Shown here piece by piece: positions 52,624-62,521 of a stretch of DNA of 64,000 nt. Source of the DNA: Diphasiastrum complanatum (taxonomy: Eukaryota > Streptophyta > Lycopodiopsida > Lycopodiales > Lycopodiaceae). Within the stretch, counting starts at the first letter, position 1. The number at the start of each line of letters is the position of its first letter. The position numbers and the translations under genes were made by a program. The stretch covers positions 24,287,912-24,351,911 of the forward strand of contig CM055093.1 of assembly GCA_029204225.1 (NCBI GenBank), given 5' to 3'. The notes under the pieces were generated by a model. The model was not told the origin of the DNA, ran no database searches, and worked only from the letters and a program-made list of their open reading frames with translations.

Positions 52624-53380
52624 AGGCGATCTCCACTGGGTCGCATGGTCCCCTTGCGACGGATCCAAAATCTTTGGTTTTGTTAGCTGCATTTGTTGTA
52701 GTATTAATCTAGGAGCATCACCCTTCGGGGGGGGGTGATGCTAACCATCTTCTCTTGTTGATCAGTTTGTGAGTTCAGCAGGTGCTTTATCTGCATCAGT
52801 CTTCTTGAGGGATGGTACCTTCATTCCTGCATAAGACATCCCATTCCAGTGTTCCTATACCTGAAATATGCACCCATTCCAGACATGCCCATCTTCAGAC
52901 CCATGCATAAAAGGCATGTAGATGCAAGTTGTCAAAAAGGCATGAATGCATATCGTTCTGTCTTACCATGTCTAATGTGAGTAAACAGTGTATGTGTAAG
53001 ATGGGTTTTTTGAAACTAACATCAACCATTATCGTAAGTTTCTGTAGGTAAGTCATGTAGCTCTTCTGTTTTTTTTTTTTTTCCTTTTCTTTTCTTTTTT
53101 CTTTTTCACTATATACGTATAAATAATATGTACATCACTCTCCTTCCCCCCTGCATTGTTTTTTTGTTACCCAATCTTTCCTCTCACACCCGTCCCATCC
53201 ATGCTCCTAAGCAATCATACATATGCCCAATTTAACAATGCGAAAGATATGCCCATTGTTCTCTTCAGATCTGATGTATATTGCAAGGCATGAATGCAAC
53301 TTGTTCAGGTTTGTAGCGGATGATTTATGCACATTGTGTCTATATGATGCGTTAGTGGTGGGTGAAAAAGAAAATGCTCA
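52624..53380. other. Non-coding spacer
   Basis: No gene is seen. A pyrimidine-rich tract lies at 53070-53110 and a G8-9 run at 52729-52737. Confidence 0.5.
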
Positions 53381-53662
53381 TCACTCATAAACTTTGTTAC
53401 ATGCTCTAATTTGGGATAAAGACTTCTCAGTTTGTCCATAGATGCGCGATTTGTTGTCGTCAATAAACATGGGGTTTGCTCCCTCCAAGAAATTGTGTTG
53501 GAACATTTCATTAGTAGGGGTCTTTCGTTCCTTTGTTGATCTATCTTGTACTTTGAAGTAAAGTATGAGATCAAATTTGGCCTCCAAAGGCTCGTTGGGA
53601 TTACACCAATGTTGTTTCATATGTATCTTAGTGGGTTTATTTGTTGGACCCCATGGTAACAA
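53381..53662 (-). other. Unrecognised reading frame downstream of the coiled-coil frame
   Basis: 93 codons on the minus strand (MLPWGPTNKPTKIHMKQHW...). Composition is protein-like and polar, with no motif I know. It lies directly after the coiled-coil frame 54338-53778 on the same strand and may be its frameshifted continuation. Confidence 0.3.
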
Positions 53663-53777
53663 TAGCCACTCTCTCAGCCAATGTACGTAGTGTCCGCTTA
53701 ACCTGATGGTATCTTCCTTGTGATTTCTTGTGGTGATAGCAAATATGTCTCAAAGGATCCTAAGATGATGGGCCACT

Positions 53778-54338
53778 TTAGATGAGGTGGTGAATAGTAG
53801 ATGGCCACAACTCGAATTCATGGTAGGACAACGAGAACTCCATAGCCAGTATATACAAAATGTAAGAATCTAGATCTTCAAAGCATACATGTTCGGCAAT
53901 CAGCTCTTTCATTTTGGGTGGAAAATTAAGGATATGCCCTCTGGCTGCTCGAGACTCCTCTACTTCTTTAATCTTCTCTTGTGACTTATAAGCGGCTACT
54001 TCTCTTGTCAAGGACCGGATTGAGATCTCCTTTGATGCTGCCTCTGAAATAAGTCGACCTATAACTCTTTCTTGGCTTTCAATATGGGCAAGTTGTCTGG
54101 CTTTTTGTATTCTTTTCTCTTCTTCTATTTGTTGATGTCGTTTCTTCCAAGTATCCCTAGACTTTTCTAAATTAAAGATCTTGTTGCTTTTCTGAATAGT
54201 GAGGTTCCTCGTTGTTTTCAGTAATTTCTTCAGTTCTTTGAGTTCTTTTGTGTGCCTCTCTCATTCCTTGGAAAGAACTTATGCCAATGTTTCCCATGAT
54301 TTCTGTGGTCCTTGATTACTAGTAGTTGTGTCCTCCAT
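53778..54338 (-). pseudogene. Coiled-coil reading frame with two stops, near the gypsy pol
   Basis: On the minus strand the ATG at 54338 (MEDTTTSNQGPQKSWE) opens a frame of 187 codons, broken only by TAA and TGA codons near codons 19 and 25. The middle is rich in Lys, Glu, Gln and Arg with heptad-like spacing (LKELKKLLK, EEEKRIQKARQLAHIESQ), so a coiled coil is likely. The end (FEDLDSYILYILAMEFSL) is more hydrophobic. No family is recognised. It lies downstream of the integrase in the same orientation, where some Tat-lineage gypsy elements carry an extra reading frame; that link is inference. Confidence 0.45.
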
Positions 54339-54440
54339 GATGTTGATTTTCTAATTCATACGAGTGGTGTGCATACTCAGATGATTTTCCTAATGCTAAG
54401 GTATGTGTGTTGCTTCAAGAGGTGTGTATCAATCCTTGTG

Positions 54441-55058
54441 CTATGTCATGTTGGTGTGTCCAAAAACGGGTTTTAGTTCTTGAATCATCAGATGATGTAG
54501 GTCTTGTAGGAGATAAGGAGACATTTGAGATAGGTGAGTTAATAGGCTTTTTATCCATGTGACTCCATACATAGACTCAGTCTTTATTTGTACCCATAGT
54601 TCAAGAGCGGTATGATAGATGTCTTGACTGTATGATAAGTTGGCTAAATCGTCGGCTCTCACATTCTCATTACGCGGAATATGCATCCATTCCACTATGA
54701 TAAACTCTTGTGTCAATTGATGTATGGCTAAAGCATAGGCTTTCAATCTTCTATCTTTTAGATGGTACCTACGGTGCCCCCCCCACCTCATCCCGAACTT
54801 TTGAGGCATCAACTCATTTCTTGCATCATAATACAGTACTAGTTGTCCCTTAGTGAACTTATACTCTGGAATTTTCCTATCATGTCTAGTTTTTATCCGT
54901 TTTTTATATGTTTCTTGGTGGGTCAAGGACGTCAATCGTTGTTCGTCCAACTCTTGCAGTGTATCAGTGCGTTGTTGTAGTGCCTCTTTCTCCCCTAGGT
55001 CGTGTACCATGGCAAATCTAATAGTAGGGAGTTCAATTTCTATGGGTAGGGGACGCAC
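54441..55058 (-). pseudogene. gypsy integrase C-terminus fused to an RNase H tail
   Basis: Minus strand. It opens with the end of a gypsy pol (RPLPIEIELPTIRF, then KRIKTRHDRKI and LVLYYDARNELMPQKFGMRW). Near 54770 it changes to a sequence that looks like the end of an RNase H domain (LKAYALAIHQL..HIPRNENVRADDLANL), which normally lies upstream of integrase. The frame stays open across the junction. Either two element copies have been joined here or the element was rearranged. Confidence 0.75.
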
Positions 55059-55071
55059 TCTTGTCCATAAA

Positions 55072-55935
55072 CTAGGAAAAAGGGAGTATGGTTAGTGCTA
55101 ACTTTATAGGTGATGTTGTAAGCCCATAATGTAGGTCCCAATCCCTTTTGTTTTCAGCCATAGTTTTTTTTAGGATAGATAGTAGATGTTTGTTCGTACT
55201 CTCGGCTTGGCCATTGGCTTGTGGGTGATATGGGGTAATTTTCATGTGTCTGATCAACAATTGTTCTGTCAAGGCTTTAATAGTTTTGTTAAGGAAGTGT
55301 GTTCCTCTATCAGACACTAACTCTTTGGGTGCTCCAAATCTACCTATCACTTGTTCCAGCAAGAACCATGTTGTCTCTTTGGCATTATCTTTTGCTATTG
55401 CTCTGGCTTCTGCCCACTTGCTAAAGTAGTCAATGGCTACAACTATGTAGTGCTTCCTGCTTGATGATGCAGGGTGGATGGGTCCCATGAAGGCTATTCC
55501 CCATTTTTCAAATGGTAGCATCACTTGTATTGGCACTAAAGAACGTGTCTGATTGGCATGTGGATCAATTCTTTGGCAAATATCGCAACTACGCGCATAT
55601 AAATGAGCATCACAAAATATAATAGGCCACCAGTATCCTGCCCTAAGTACCTTATGTGCAGTTAGTTGTCCCGCGAAATGGCCTTCACATGCTGAATCGT
55701 GACATTCTTCTAAAACAAAGCCAACCTCTCCGAGTGTGATACATTGTCTGTATAGTCCCTCTATACCTCGTATGTATAGGACACCCCCTATTAATGAGAA
55801 TCTCAAGGCTTGTAAGTGTAGTTTCCTCTTTTCTTGATGGGACATGGATTCTGGTACTGTAAGTATCGAAAGATAGGTGGCTATGTTGGCATACCACTCA
55901 GGTATCATAGTTATGTCTATTCTTATGTCATAAGG
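55072..55935 (-). pseudogene. Ty3/gypsy (Tat-like) integrase with a lost catalytic Asp
   Basis: Minus strand, open for nearly 290 codons. The zinc finger reads ECHDSACEGHFAG then CDICQR. In the core, the first catalytic Asp, normally in a WGxDFMGPI context, is Ala (WGIAFMGPI). The second is present in VSDRGTHF and the Glu in GQAESTNK. The style of the pre-integrase region (SHQEKRKLHLQALRFSLIGGVLY) suggests the Tat lineage. The upstream end is cut at 55935 by the TIR element. Without the first Asp, integrase activity would be lost. Confidence 0.85.
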
Positions 55936-56630
55936 ATGCGATTTTTTGGCGAGCATTTCTCGACAAGCATGTCAAGGCGAGCAGAATTTGGCGAGCAATA
56001 TTAAGATACATTGTATGATGGCGAGCACTTCTCTAATATGAGAAATTGTTTTTGGCGAGCAATATTATGATTGATTGTACGATGGTGAGCACTTCCTTAA
56101 TATAAGAAATATTCTAATACTATTTTTTTTCTGGTTTTAGGAATGAAGGTGTGGCAACACATTGACGATTGAGTTTATAATCTCAAATACATGAGCAAAG
56201 TACAATTTGTTTAGGTTGCTTCTTTTCAGTTCAAGTTTATGAGCCAAATTGAATTGAATCAAGATTGTTTGATTCAAACAATTTTTTAGTGGCGAAGCTT
56301 GACTATTTGAAGGCTTTTGAACCATAGTTGTCCATTCATAAACAAGTTCCATTTCGGAATGGGACTCCAAAAAGAAATAAAACAAAAACATATATTTTTC
56401 ACAAAGAAAATAAAAAACAACTACTTTGTGGACCTTGGTGTGAAGTCCAAATGTTCAGTTTTCTCTTGACATTGTACACATTTATAGCTTGAAAATTGTA
56501 CACATGTATGTATGAACATAAATCAAACTACAAATGTGGTTTTATTAGGCATCTACTTTCCAAATGCCACACTTGAAGACACTAGGCTTCGTAATTTTAG
56601 ACAAACACATTTTTCTTTCAATTTTTTTTC

Positions 56631-56855
56631 TCGGGCACCCAAGCATTAGCGCCGACGCTAATGCCCGGGTGCCTAAGAAAAAAAATTTGAAAACAAAAAT
56701 TAAAATTTCGAAAAAAATTTCTTGGGCACCCGGGCATTAGCGCCGGCGCTAATGCCTGGTGCCCGAGAAAAAAAATCGAATTTTGATTTCCTTTCAGAAA
56801 AAAATTTCTCAAGCACCTCGGCATTAGCGCCGGCGCTAATGCCTAGTGCCAGAGA
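56631..56855. repeat. Three tandem units each carrying a 22-bp palindrome
   Basis: GCATTAGCGCCGGCGCTAATGC occurs at 56734-56755 and 56821-56842 and, with one change, at 56643-56664. In the first two units GGGCACCC-like and GGGTGCC-like arms extend the palindrome to about 50 bases. Units are 91 and 87 bases apart, separated by A/T-rich tracts of AAAAAAATTTGAAA type. Confidence 0.95.
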
Positions 56856-57024
56856 AAAAAAATTTGAAATATTTTTTTCAAAAAATGTGCCCGAGATAAA
56901 AATTTCAGAAAAAGAAAATTTCAATTTTTTTTTTTGTCGAAATTTTTTTCTCGAACACCCGGGCTTCGAAATTTTTTTTTTTCCAAGGCGAATTTTTGAC
57001 AAATTGACTCATAAATGGCCTTTA

Positions 57025-57215
57025 ATGAGTCTCATGACTCCTTGGCCAAAATACAAGAGGCTACCTCTCTTAGAAGCTCATTGCTTACATTCATGTTAAT
57101 GCAACGTAGAGTAAGGTTTGTCTTCTTCCTGTATATTTGCAACTCTTGTCCACCTTGAGGCTCCTCCACCTTATCGAGGACAAGGCAAACATGTCTTGGA
57201 GTATTAGCAATGACT
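57025..57215 (-). pseudogene. Captured copia gag fragment
   Basis: Minus strand: MESLLILQDM, then after a frameshift VEEPQGGQELQIY and INMNVSNELLREVASC..AKES, then TGA (57032-57034) where Trp is usual, then DSLKA. It matches the gag at 23283 and 26745. It lies inside the TIR element. Confidence 0.75.
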
Positions 57216-57717
57216 CCATTCGAAGCTATTAGAGTTAATGTTTAGAATAGTATCCCTAATGTTGTAATTTATGATTAATTATGATTATTGGGCCATGCTT
57301 GCATGCATTTTATAGGGGCCTAAAAAACTGTTTCCACACATGTGGAAGCTATTTCCCCGTGGAAGAATAGGCCTAGGTAATGGTCTCAAGCAATGTGGTA
57401 ATGGTGTCAAGCCCCTGAGCATACAAAATCCTGAACGATAGATTATGTGCTTGCCAACTTGTCAACATTCAAATGAAAATCTATAACATCCAAACATAGT
57501 AGAATTGCTACCTTTGTAGTCTTGATTATGTCATCAAAGCATAAAATGATACTTGAATAGATATAAAGTGAAAAGACTAGGATAAAGGATGAGCAAATGA
57601 CTGGGATGAAGGGCGAGCAGGTGCTCAAGATGCTCGCCTTTGTCATGGAACTGCTCGTTGAGAAATGCTCGCCAAAAATCATCCCCCTTCTCATAAGGTC
57701 TCTTACTTGGTCAATCT

Positions 57718-58203
57718 CTATCCTCCCTCAAGGAGTGGTATGCTATGAGTAACTAGGGATGGAGGTATTCCTTTCAAATCATCATAATCCCAAGCAAATA
57801 TGTCATGATACTTCTCACATAGCCCTTTATACGCTTGTTTTTCTAGGCTGGTCAAGTGTGTCCCTACTTTTATGTTCTTTGGATTGTTAGGTGTTCCTAT
57901 GTTTATGAAACATACATTTGTGTCTCGCACTTTTGGAGGTTTTTCTTCGGGTGCATTCGCTAACTTCAAGGCAATAAGGTGGGCTGGTTCTACATCGAAT
58001 CCTAGGCGGTCAGCCAGTTCCAGGCTTAGAATGTTAACAGCAGATATCGCATCCACTATGGCCCCTGATACCACTAGTCCATTTATCATAACACCTATTG
58101 CTCCAATCTCCATCATTTCTTCAACAGGTTGTTCGGGATTTTTGGATGTTGGAATTCTTATCATCTGTTTCACTTTCTTCCTCATAGTAGAAGCTACACG
58201 CAC
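57718..58203 (-). pseudogene. Ty3/gypsy (Tat-like) protease and start of reverse transcriptase
   Basis: Minus strand. The protease-like core (INGLVVSGAIVDAISAVNIL) has Ala where the D-S/T-G triad needs Ser or Thr and Ile for Gly (VDAIS), so it is inactive as read. It continues into KYHDIFAWDYDDLKGIPPSLV.H.IPL, the standard beginning of the reverse transcriptase domain, and then stops. The TIR element begins about 30 bases further on. The rest of reverse transcriptase and RNase H had already been deleted before that insertion. Confidence 0.8.
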
Positions 58204-58347
58204 TAGTTGTCATAATCTTATCTTCACTTTCATATTTTCTAACCCTTTCTGTAGTTCATCAGTCCACAATTCCTTCCTTATGTTTCGTTCTCCTCGTAAT
58301 CTTGGGTGTTGGTTTCAGTTCGGGGTTTCGTGGCACAAGTAATGGTC

Positions 58348-58716
58348 TCACTGGTTGTCGACTATATGGATGGGTATCTTCCCTTCTAATTCTGAGACTT
58401 CTCCTTCTTCTTCTTTTATGCGTGTATATTCTTTCTCTTTTTCTAATGATGGCAAAGTGACTGGTTGTGGTGTAATCATTTCTTTAGGCTCTTCAGATTT
58501 CTTTGGCTGTTTCTCTTTTGGTTGAGTTTTCAGCCCACTTCGGGTGACTATCAATACCTCTTCCCTAGGTTTCTGTGTTCCTAGAGTTTCTATTTCGATA
58601 AGATTGATTAGTGATGAACTTCTCTTTTTCAACCGCAGTATATTTATGGTCTTTTTGTAAAAATGTGCTTGTCTTGATGGACCCTCATTACCAAGCTTGG
58701 GAAACTCCAGAATCAA
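58348..58716 (-). pseudogene. gypsy gag-protease linker
   Basis: Minus strand, Lys/Glu/Pro-rich frame including VLIVTRSGLKTQPKEKQPKK, a type of linker seen between gag and protease of Tat-like elements. It is in order upstream of the protease at 58203. Its first codons overlap the unrelated plus-strand frame at 58677, so the gypsy sequence probably ends near 58680. Confidence 0.6.
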
Positions 58717-59283
58717 TTAGGAGTTACGTCGCCAACCCTTGCCAATTGCGGGTAGATCCCTATTACGTGCCAATGCCGCAAAGAAATAAATGGAAAGATT
58801 TGGGATTGGCTATGGACAAGATCATCATGCATACACCCAATTGGCCAATCATCCATCAGACTTACAGCTGGACCATCTCAGTGGATTTCCACCACGCCTT
58901 ACAAGCCTATCAACAAGAGTATGTCCACTCTCCAGATCCAACTATGCGACAATTGACAAATGTTTGCTAAAGATCTAACTCTGTTGGCGTCAGTGGCAAC
59001 CAGATGGGATGATTGCCTCCCTCCTCTGGCATTCAATCCAAATAAGCCGATGGCCTCAAAGCAAAAGTTGTCGGTTGCTCGTTTATATTTTCGTGCGGCA
59101 ATGATGGGAGGCTCCTGGGAGTCACGCTTCACATCATGGACAACCTCAAAGTGGATTGTCGGAGCCCACCGTTGTTTCCTGCCACACACTTTGGATTTTA
59201 ATACTGCACGTCTCGATTTTATGGAGAAGGTGCAGCATCATTTAATCAAGATTCGGCGCGAAGCCAATAAAAGTCCCCAATAA
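58677..59283 (+). other. Unrecognised protein-like reading frame, one frameshift
   Basis: Plus strand. ATG at 58677 opens MDPHYQAWETPESIRSYVAN and runs to a TAA at 58968-58970. A second frame starts at ATG 58960, overlaps it by 11 bases, and continues without a stop to 59283 (MFAKDLTLLASVATRWDDCL...IRREANKSPQ). Composition is even and protein-like with many Trp, Tyr and His and no repeats, and its GC content appears higher than that of the flanks. I read the two as one protein of about 200 residues split by a frameshift. No known domain is recognised. It could be an extra frame of a retroelement or a fragment of a host gene. Confidence 0.4.
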
Positions 59284-60101
59284 TTGCATATTGTAAGTGT
59301 CATGGGACCGCCACCAGTTTTGGTGAGGAATACTGTTGGAGGGTTTGCGGATCTCAAGGCAACCCTAACCCTAGTTAATAAGTGAGAGGGATTTGGCACC
59401 CTACGTGTGTAAGTCCAACCCGATGATCACACAGTTATTTGATTAATTAGTTAAAAGTTAATAAAAGGACTTTAGGCCTTTTTGCGAAACTTTTAATGTC
59501 ACAAGGCCTAAATGTCAAGTTAGTGAATAAAGTTGGATTTCCTTCCAATTTTGATGGTTCCCACACTTTTTTAAATTTGAATAAAAGAGAGGCAAGACTG
59601 GACCAATAGAATTCAGAGACCAGGGTCCTCCTCTCTACTATAAGAAGGGACCAACTCGAGTTGCTCCTGATGTTCATTTCCTCATTTCAATAAAGTAGAT
59701 TGGTTCTCTTCATAAATGGATTGATGAATGTCCTTGCTCTCTATCACTTTTCCTCCATCTCTCATGCTTATTTGGATTTTGCTAATTGTTGGATCTGAGT
59801 GTTATTGGGATTGTATGTTATTATACTTTTTATGAGAGAGAAAGGGGGAGAGAGAAAGAGTAAGCTATCTCTGTTGTGGATGTGTAGTGTTAAGGGATTG
59901 TAAGTGTTAAGGGATGAGTAGTGTTAAAGAGTAGGGTTAATGGATGTAGAGATAGATGTGAATCCTCCATTCATGTTGAAATCTGAACTAAACTATCGCT
60001 CTCATGGGAACAAACCTACGCATGACAACTAATTCCGTCTCTTTGATGCTAGATTGACTAGATCTTGGATTTAGGATAGGCAAGGAAAGAAACCCGCTAC
60101 A
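59284..60101. other. Non-coding spacer with LTR-like features
   Basis: CTACTATAAGAAGGG near 59635 looks like a TATA box, and CAATAAAG near 59689 like a polyadenylation signal. Together they resemble the transcription signals of an LTR, but no boundaries can be set. GTTAAGGGAT-type words repeat at 59888-59942. Confidence 0.4.
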
Positions 60102-61723
60102 CTCACATTATGAGGACTAGGAAAGGAAGTTCTGCAAATTTCAGCAACCAGTGTTTCTCCTCTTTAACTACCACTCTTTTCTTCTCTCATGATAAGATAA
60201 TACTCCTACAACTGGTGAGAAGTGGAATGGGGCATGATTCAATAGTGAAGAGGTAGCATTTGTAGATAAAAAAGGAAAGCATTGAGTACTGTTATGACTG
60301 TACAATGGGACATAGAAGGAACAATTCTCAGGAAGCTCGGCATTTTATCCTTGGGAGCAAGACATTCTTAGTATCTTCCTGAAAATAATAGAGAGTCTCA
60401 GTATACCAGTGTACACAGGAGCTAGCAAAACAATCTAGATGCAATATCCATGAATCCACAAAAGAGAGCCAAGCCTCATCACTCTTAACCCAAAACAAAA
60501 ACAGTTAGCAATCTTGTAGAGACTAAAGTTCTCAGAATCTAGAGGAAGAGGCATAATTCTACCAATGGATGGCACTCTTTAAAATCACAAGAAATCCATC
60601 ACCACAACCAGATCACTAGAGAATAGCAAAATAGTAACAGATTATGGCCATAGTATCCAATCTCTGAACATACTCAACAATGTGAAGATCATCACAAGAA
60701 CCTGCAGATGATAGTGAATTGAAAGGAGTCTAAACTTCATTGCACACAACAGAACTTGCACTTCATAACAGAACTTGAAGCTCTTTTTTAGCAGAACGTC
60801 TTCCTATTTTATAAGCTTGGAGCCCACCTATCTTCTTCATTTTGCCATCTTGCTCCTCTTTTCGTTCTTCTCAGCCTTGCACTTGTCAATTCCCAAGCAT
60901 TAAGTGTTGATTTAACCCTTCAACATATGCCTACTCAAAATAACCCTCATGCATATTTGATTTTCTTGGTATAAGGATTCTTTATATGCTTGAACTCCCA
61001 AATCCACAATTAAGGGTCTTCCACCTTGCTTGTGCATTAAAATTGATTTGGCCTTTTTGGCATGTGGTTAATAGAGTTGGCCTCATAATTAGTCTCAACT
61101 TTGATTTTTATGGCCTTATGCCTCTTAATGATTTCCATACTTTTATTTTGGCCTCCCTTTAGCAATTAGATCAATGGGTCTTTTTTTTTTTTCCCATGTG
61201 GCTATTAGGAGGCCCCATGGCTAATTCCTCTAGTCTTTGGTCCATTGTCCACGTGTTCATAAAGCCATGCTCTCTCTTTTTTTCTTTGCCATTGGTCCCC
61301 ATATTGATATTGTACTTTGTAGGTCTCTTTCCCTTGCTTTTGGACTTTATCGAGTTTTCGCCTTTAACTTGAGTACGTGGTAACTGAGCCCTCTTCCCCC
61401 ACTGAGCAGCAAACCTTGAAAAGACAGTTCTTTGGCTTTTCTATTAGTATTGAAAATCACAATACATTGCACAATATTGGCATAGTAGTCCATATTATAC
61501 TATAGGCCGAACTTTTAAAGGCTGTCAGAATTTTTTAAAGGCCAATTCTAAGGCCAAAATCTCATCTAGCCACATTACGGGCGGGCTGGGACCCGTAACT
61601 ATTGGCGATTTTCAGCTATTTTCACATTGAAATTGTGCGGCTTTTACATGCCGATTTTTATACTACATCAAAATTAAGCTCCAAAATTAACTCGATTTTT
61701 GGTGTCAGAAATATGGCTAACAA
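60102..61723 (+). repeat. Long direct repeat, copy 2 (partner 51298-52623)
   Basis: Same edges as copy 1, with about 320 extra bases at 60752-61072. No coding sequence is seen. With copy 1 it brackets the Tat-like gypsy remnants. Confidence 0.85.
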
Positions 61724-62521
61724 TCTAGTGGAGGGGACATTGATGGCAAGGACTTCATGTTGGTGATGTATGGAGATCATTAACTCTGATAGATACCAAC
61801 AGATGAAAACAATAATGAAAGAACAGTGATAATTGCGTTAACAAGATCATGGATTACTTAGAGAACGGGGATTACGAGCTGTTTTGTTGTGTTGAATAAG
61901 ATTATCAATGTAGGAGTCTTAGACTGCCATGAAAGAGAGATTGCAAAAAATAATTAGGCGTTCTAGACAGCCATGTGATTAATCCTCTAATGCTAATAAT
62001 GTGATATGAGAAGACCCATTCTAGTCGTTTGATCTCTACTGGAGTATCTCTATATATTTCTCCTTTCTTCTTCAATCGCTTATATAGCAGATGGAAGATC
62101 TTGTGTTATCTTAATTTTACAATTACAAGATAGTTAGCAGTTGTTAAGCTGATCAATAGACTAGTTTATTATTGGAGTGTGAAGACAGAATGTCTGTACT
62201 TGGGATCCCCTGTTAATCTGCAGACGATCGTCGTGACACTCTTTGGTTTTGACCTTCGCCCTTTTAAAGGCAACTATCGCCTGTGTGGAATCCTGTGTAA
62301 AAATGCAATGTCACATTTTTTGCTTTTCTCGCCTATTAAAAATTGCATGTAAAAATGCAGTGTCGCCTTTTTCGCATTTTTCGACTATCAAAAATTGGAA
62401 AGGGAAAAAGGCAGACTGTTGCCACAAACAATTCAAATATACAGATTTCATCTGAGAGAGTAAAATTGAGAGAAGGAAGAAGGGCTGTTGGGATGAGTAG
62501 GAGTTAGATTAAATTTCAACA
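61724..62521 (-). mobile_element. Probable 3' LTR of the copia element entering from the right
   Basis: Read on the minus strand it begins TGTTGAAATTTAATC right after a polypurine tract (AAGAGGGAG, 62522-62530), the correct order after the pol end. The far boundary is uncertain; 61724 is simply where the direct repeat stops. Confidence 0.55.

Larger units (their letters stand above)
55936..57690. mobile_element. TIR element inserted in the gypsy remnant, with palindromes and captured copia gag
   Basis: Left end: GATTTTTTGGCGAGCATTTC, then TCGACAAGCATG and AAGGCGAGCA. The right end, reverse-complemented, gives GATTTTTGGCGAGCATTTC, then TCAACGAGCAG and AAAGGCGAGCA: inverted repeats of about 45 bases. 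TCATAAGG stands on both sides (55928-55935 and 57691-57698) as a candidate 8-bp target duplication, although the right end has extra bases between the TIR and this repeat. GGCGAGCA recurs at least six times near the left end, in two tandem units of about 67 bp (55987-56120). No transposase is seen. Superfamily undetermined. Confidence 0.6.

Noticed and set aside
52624-52706. Possible CACTA-type end (TTTGTTGTAGTA) beside direct repeat copy 1
   Set aside because: It resembles the CACTACAA end only loosely, and no matching inverted end or 3-bp duplication was found.
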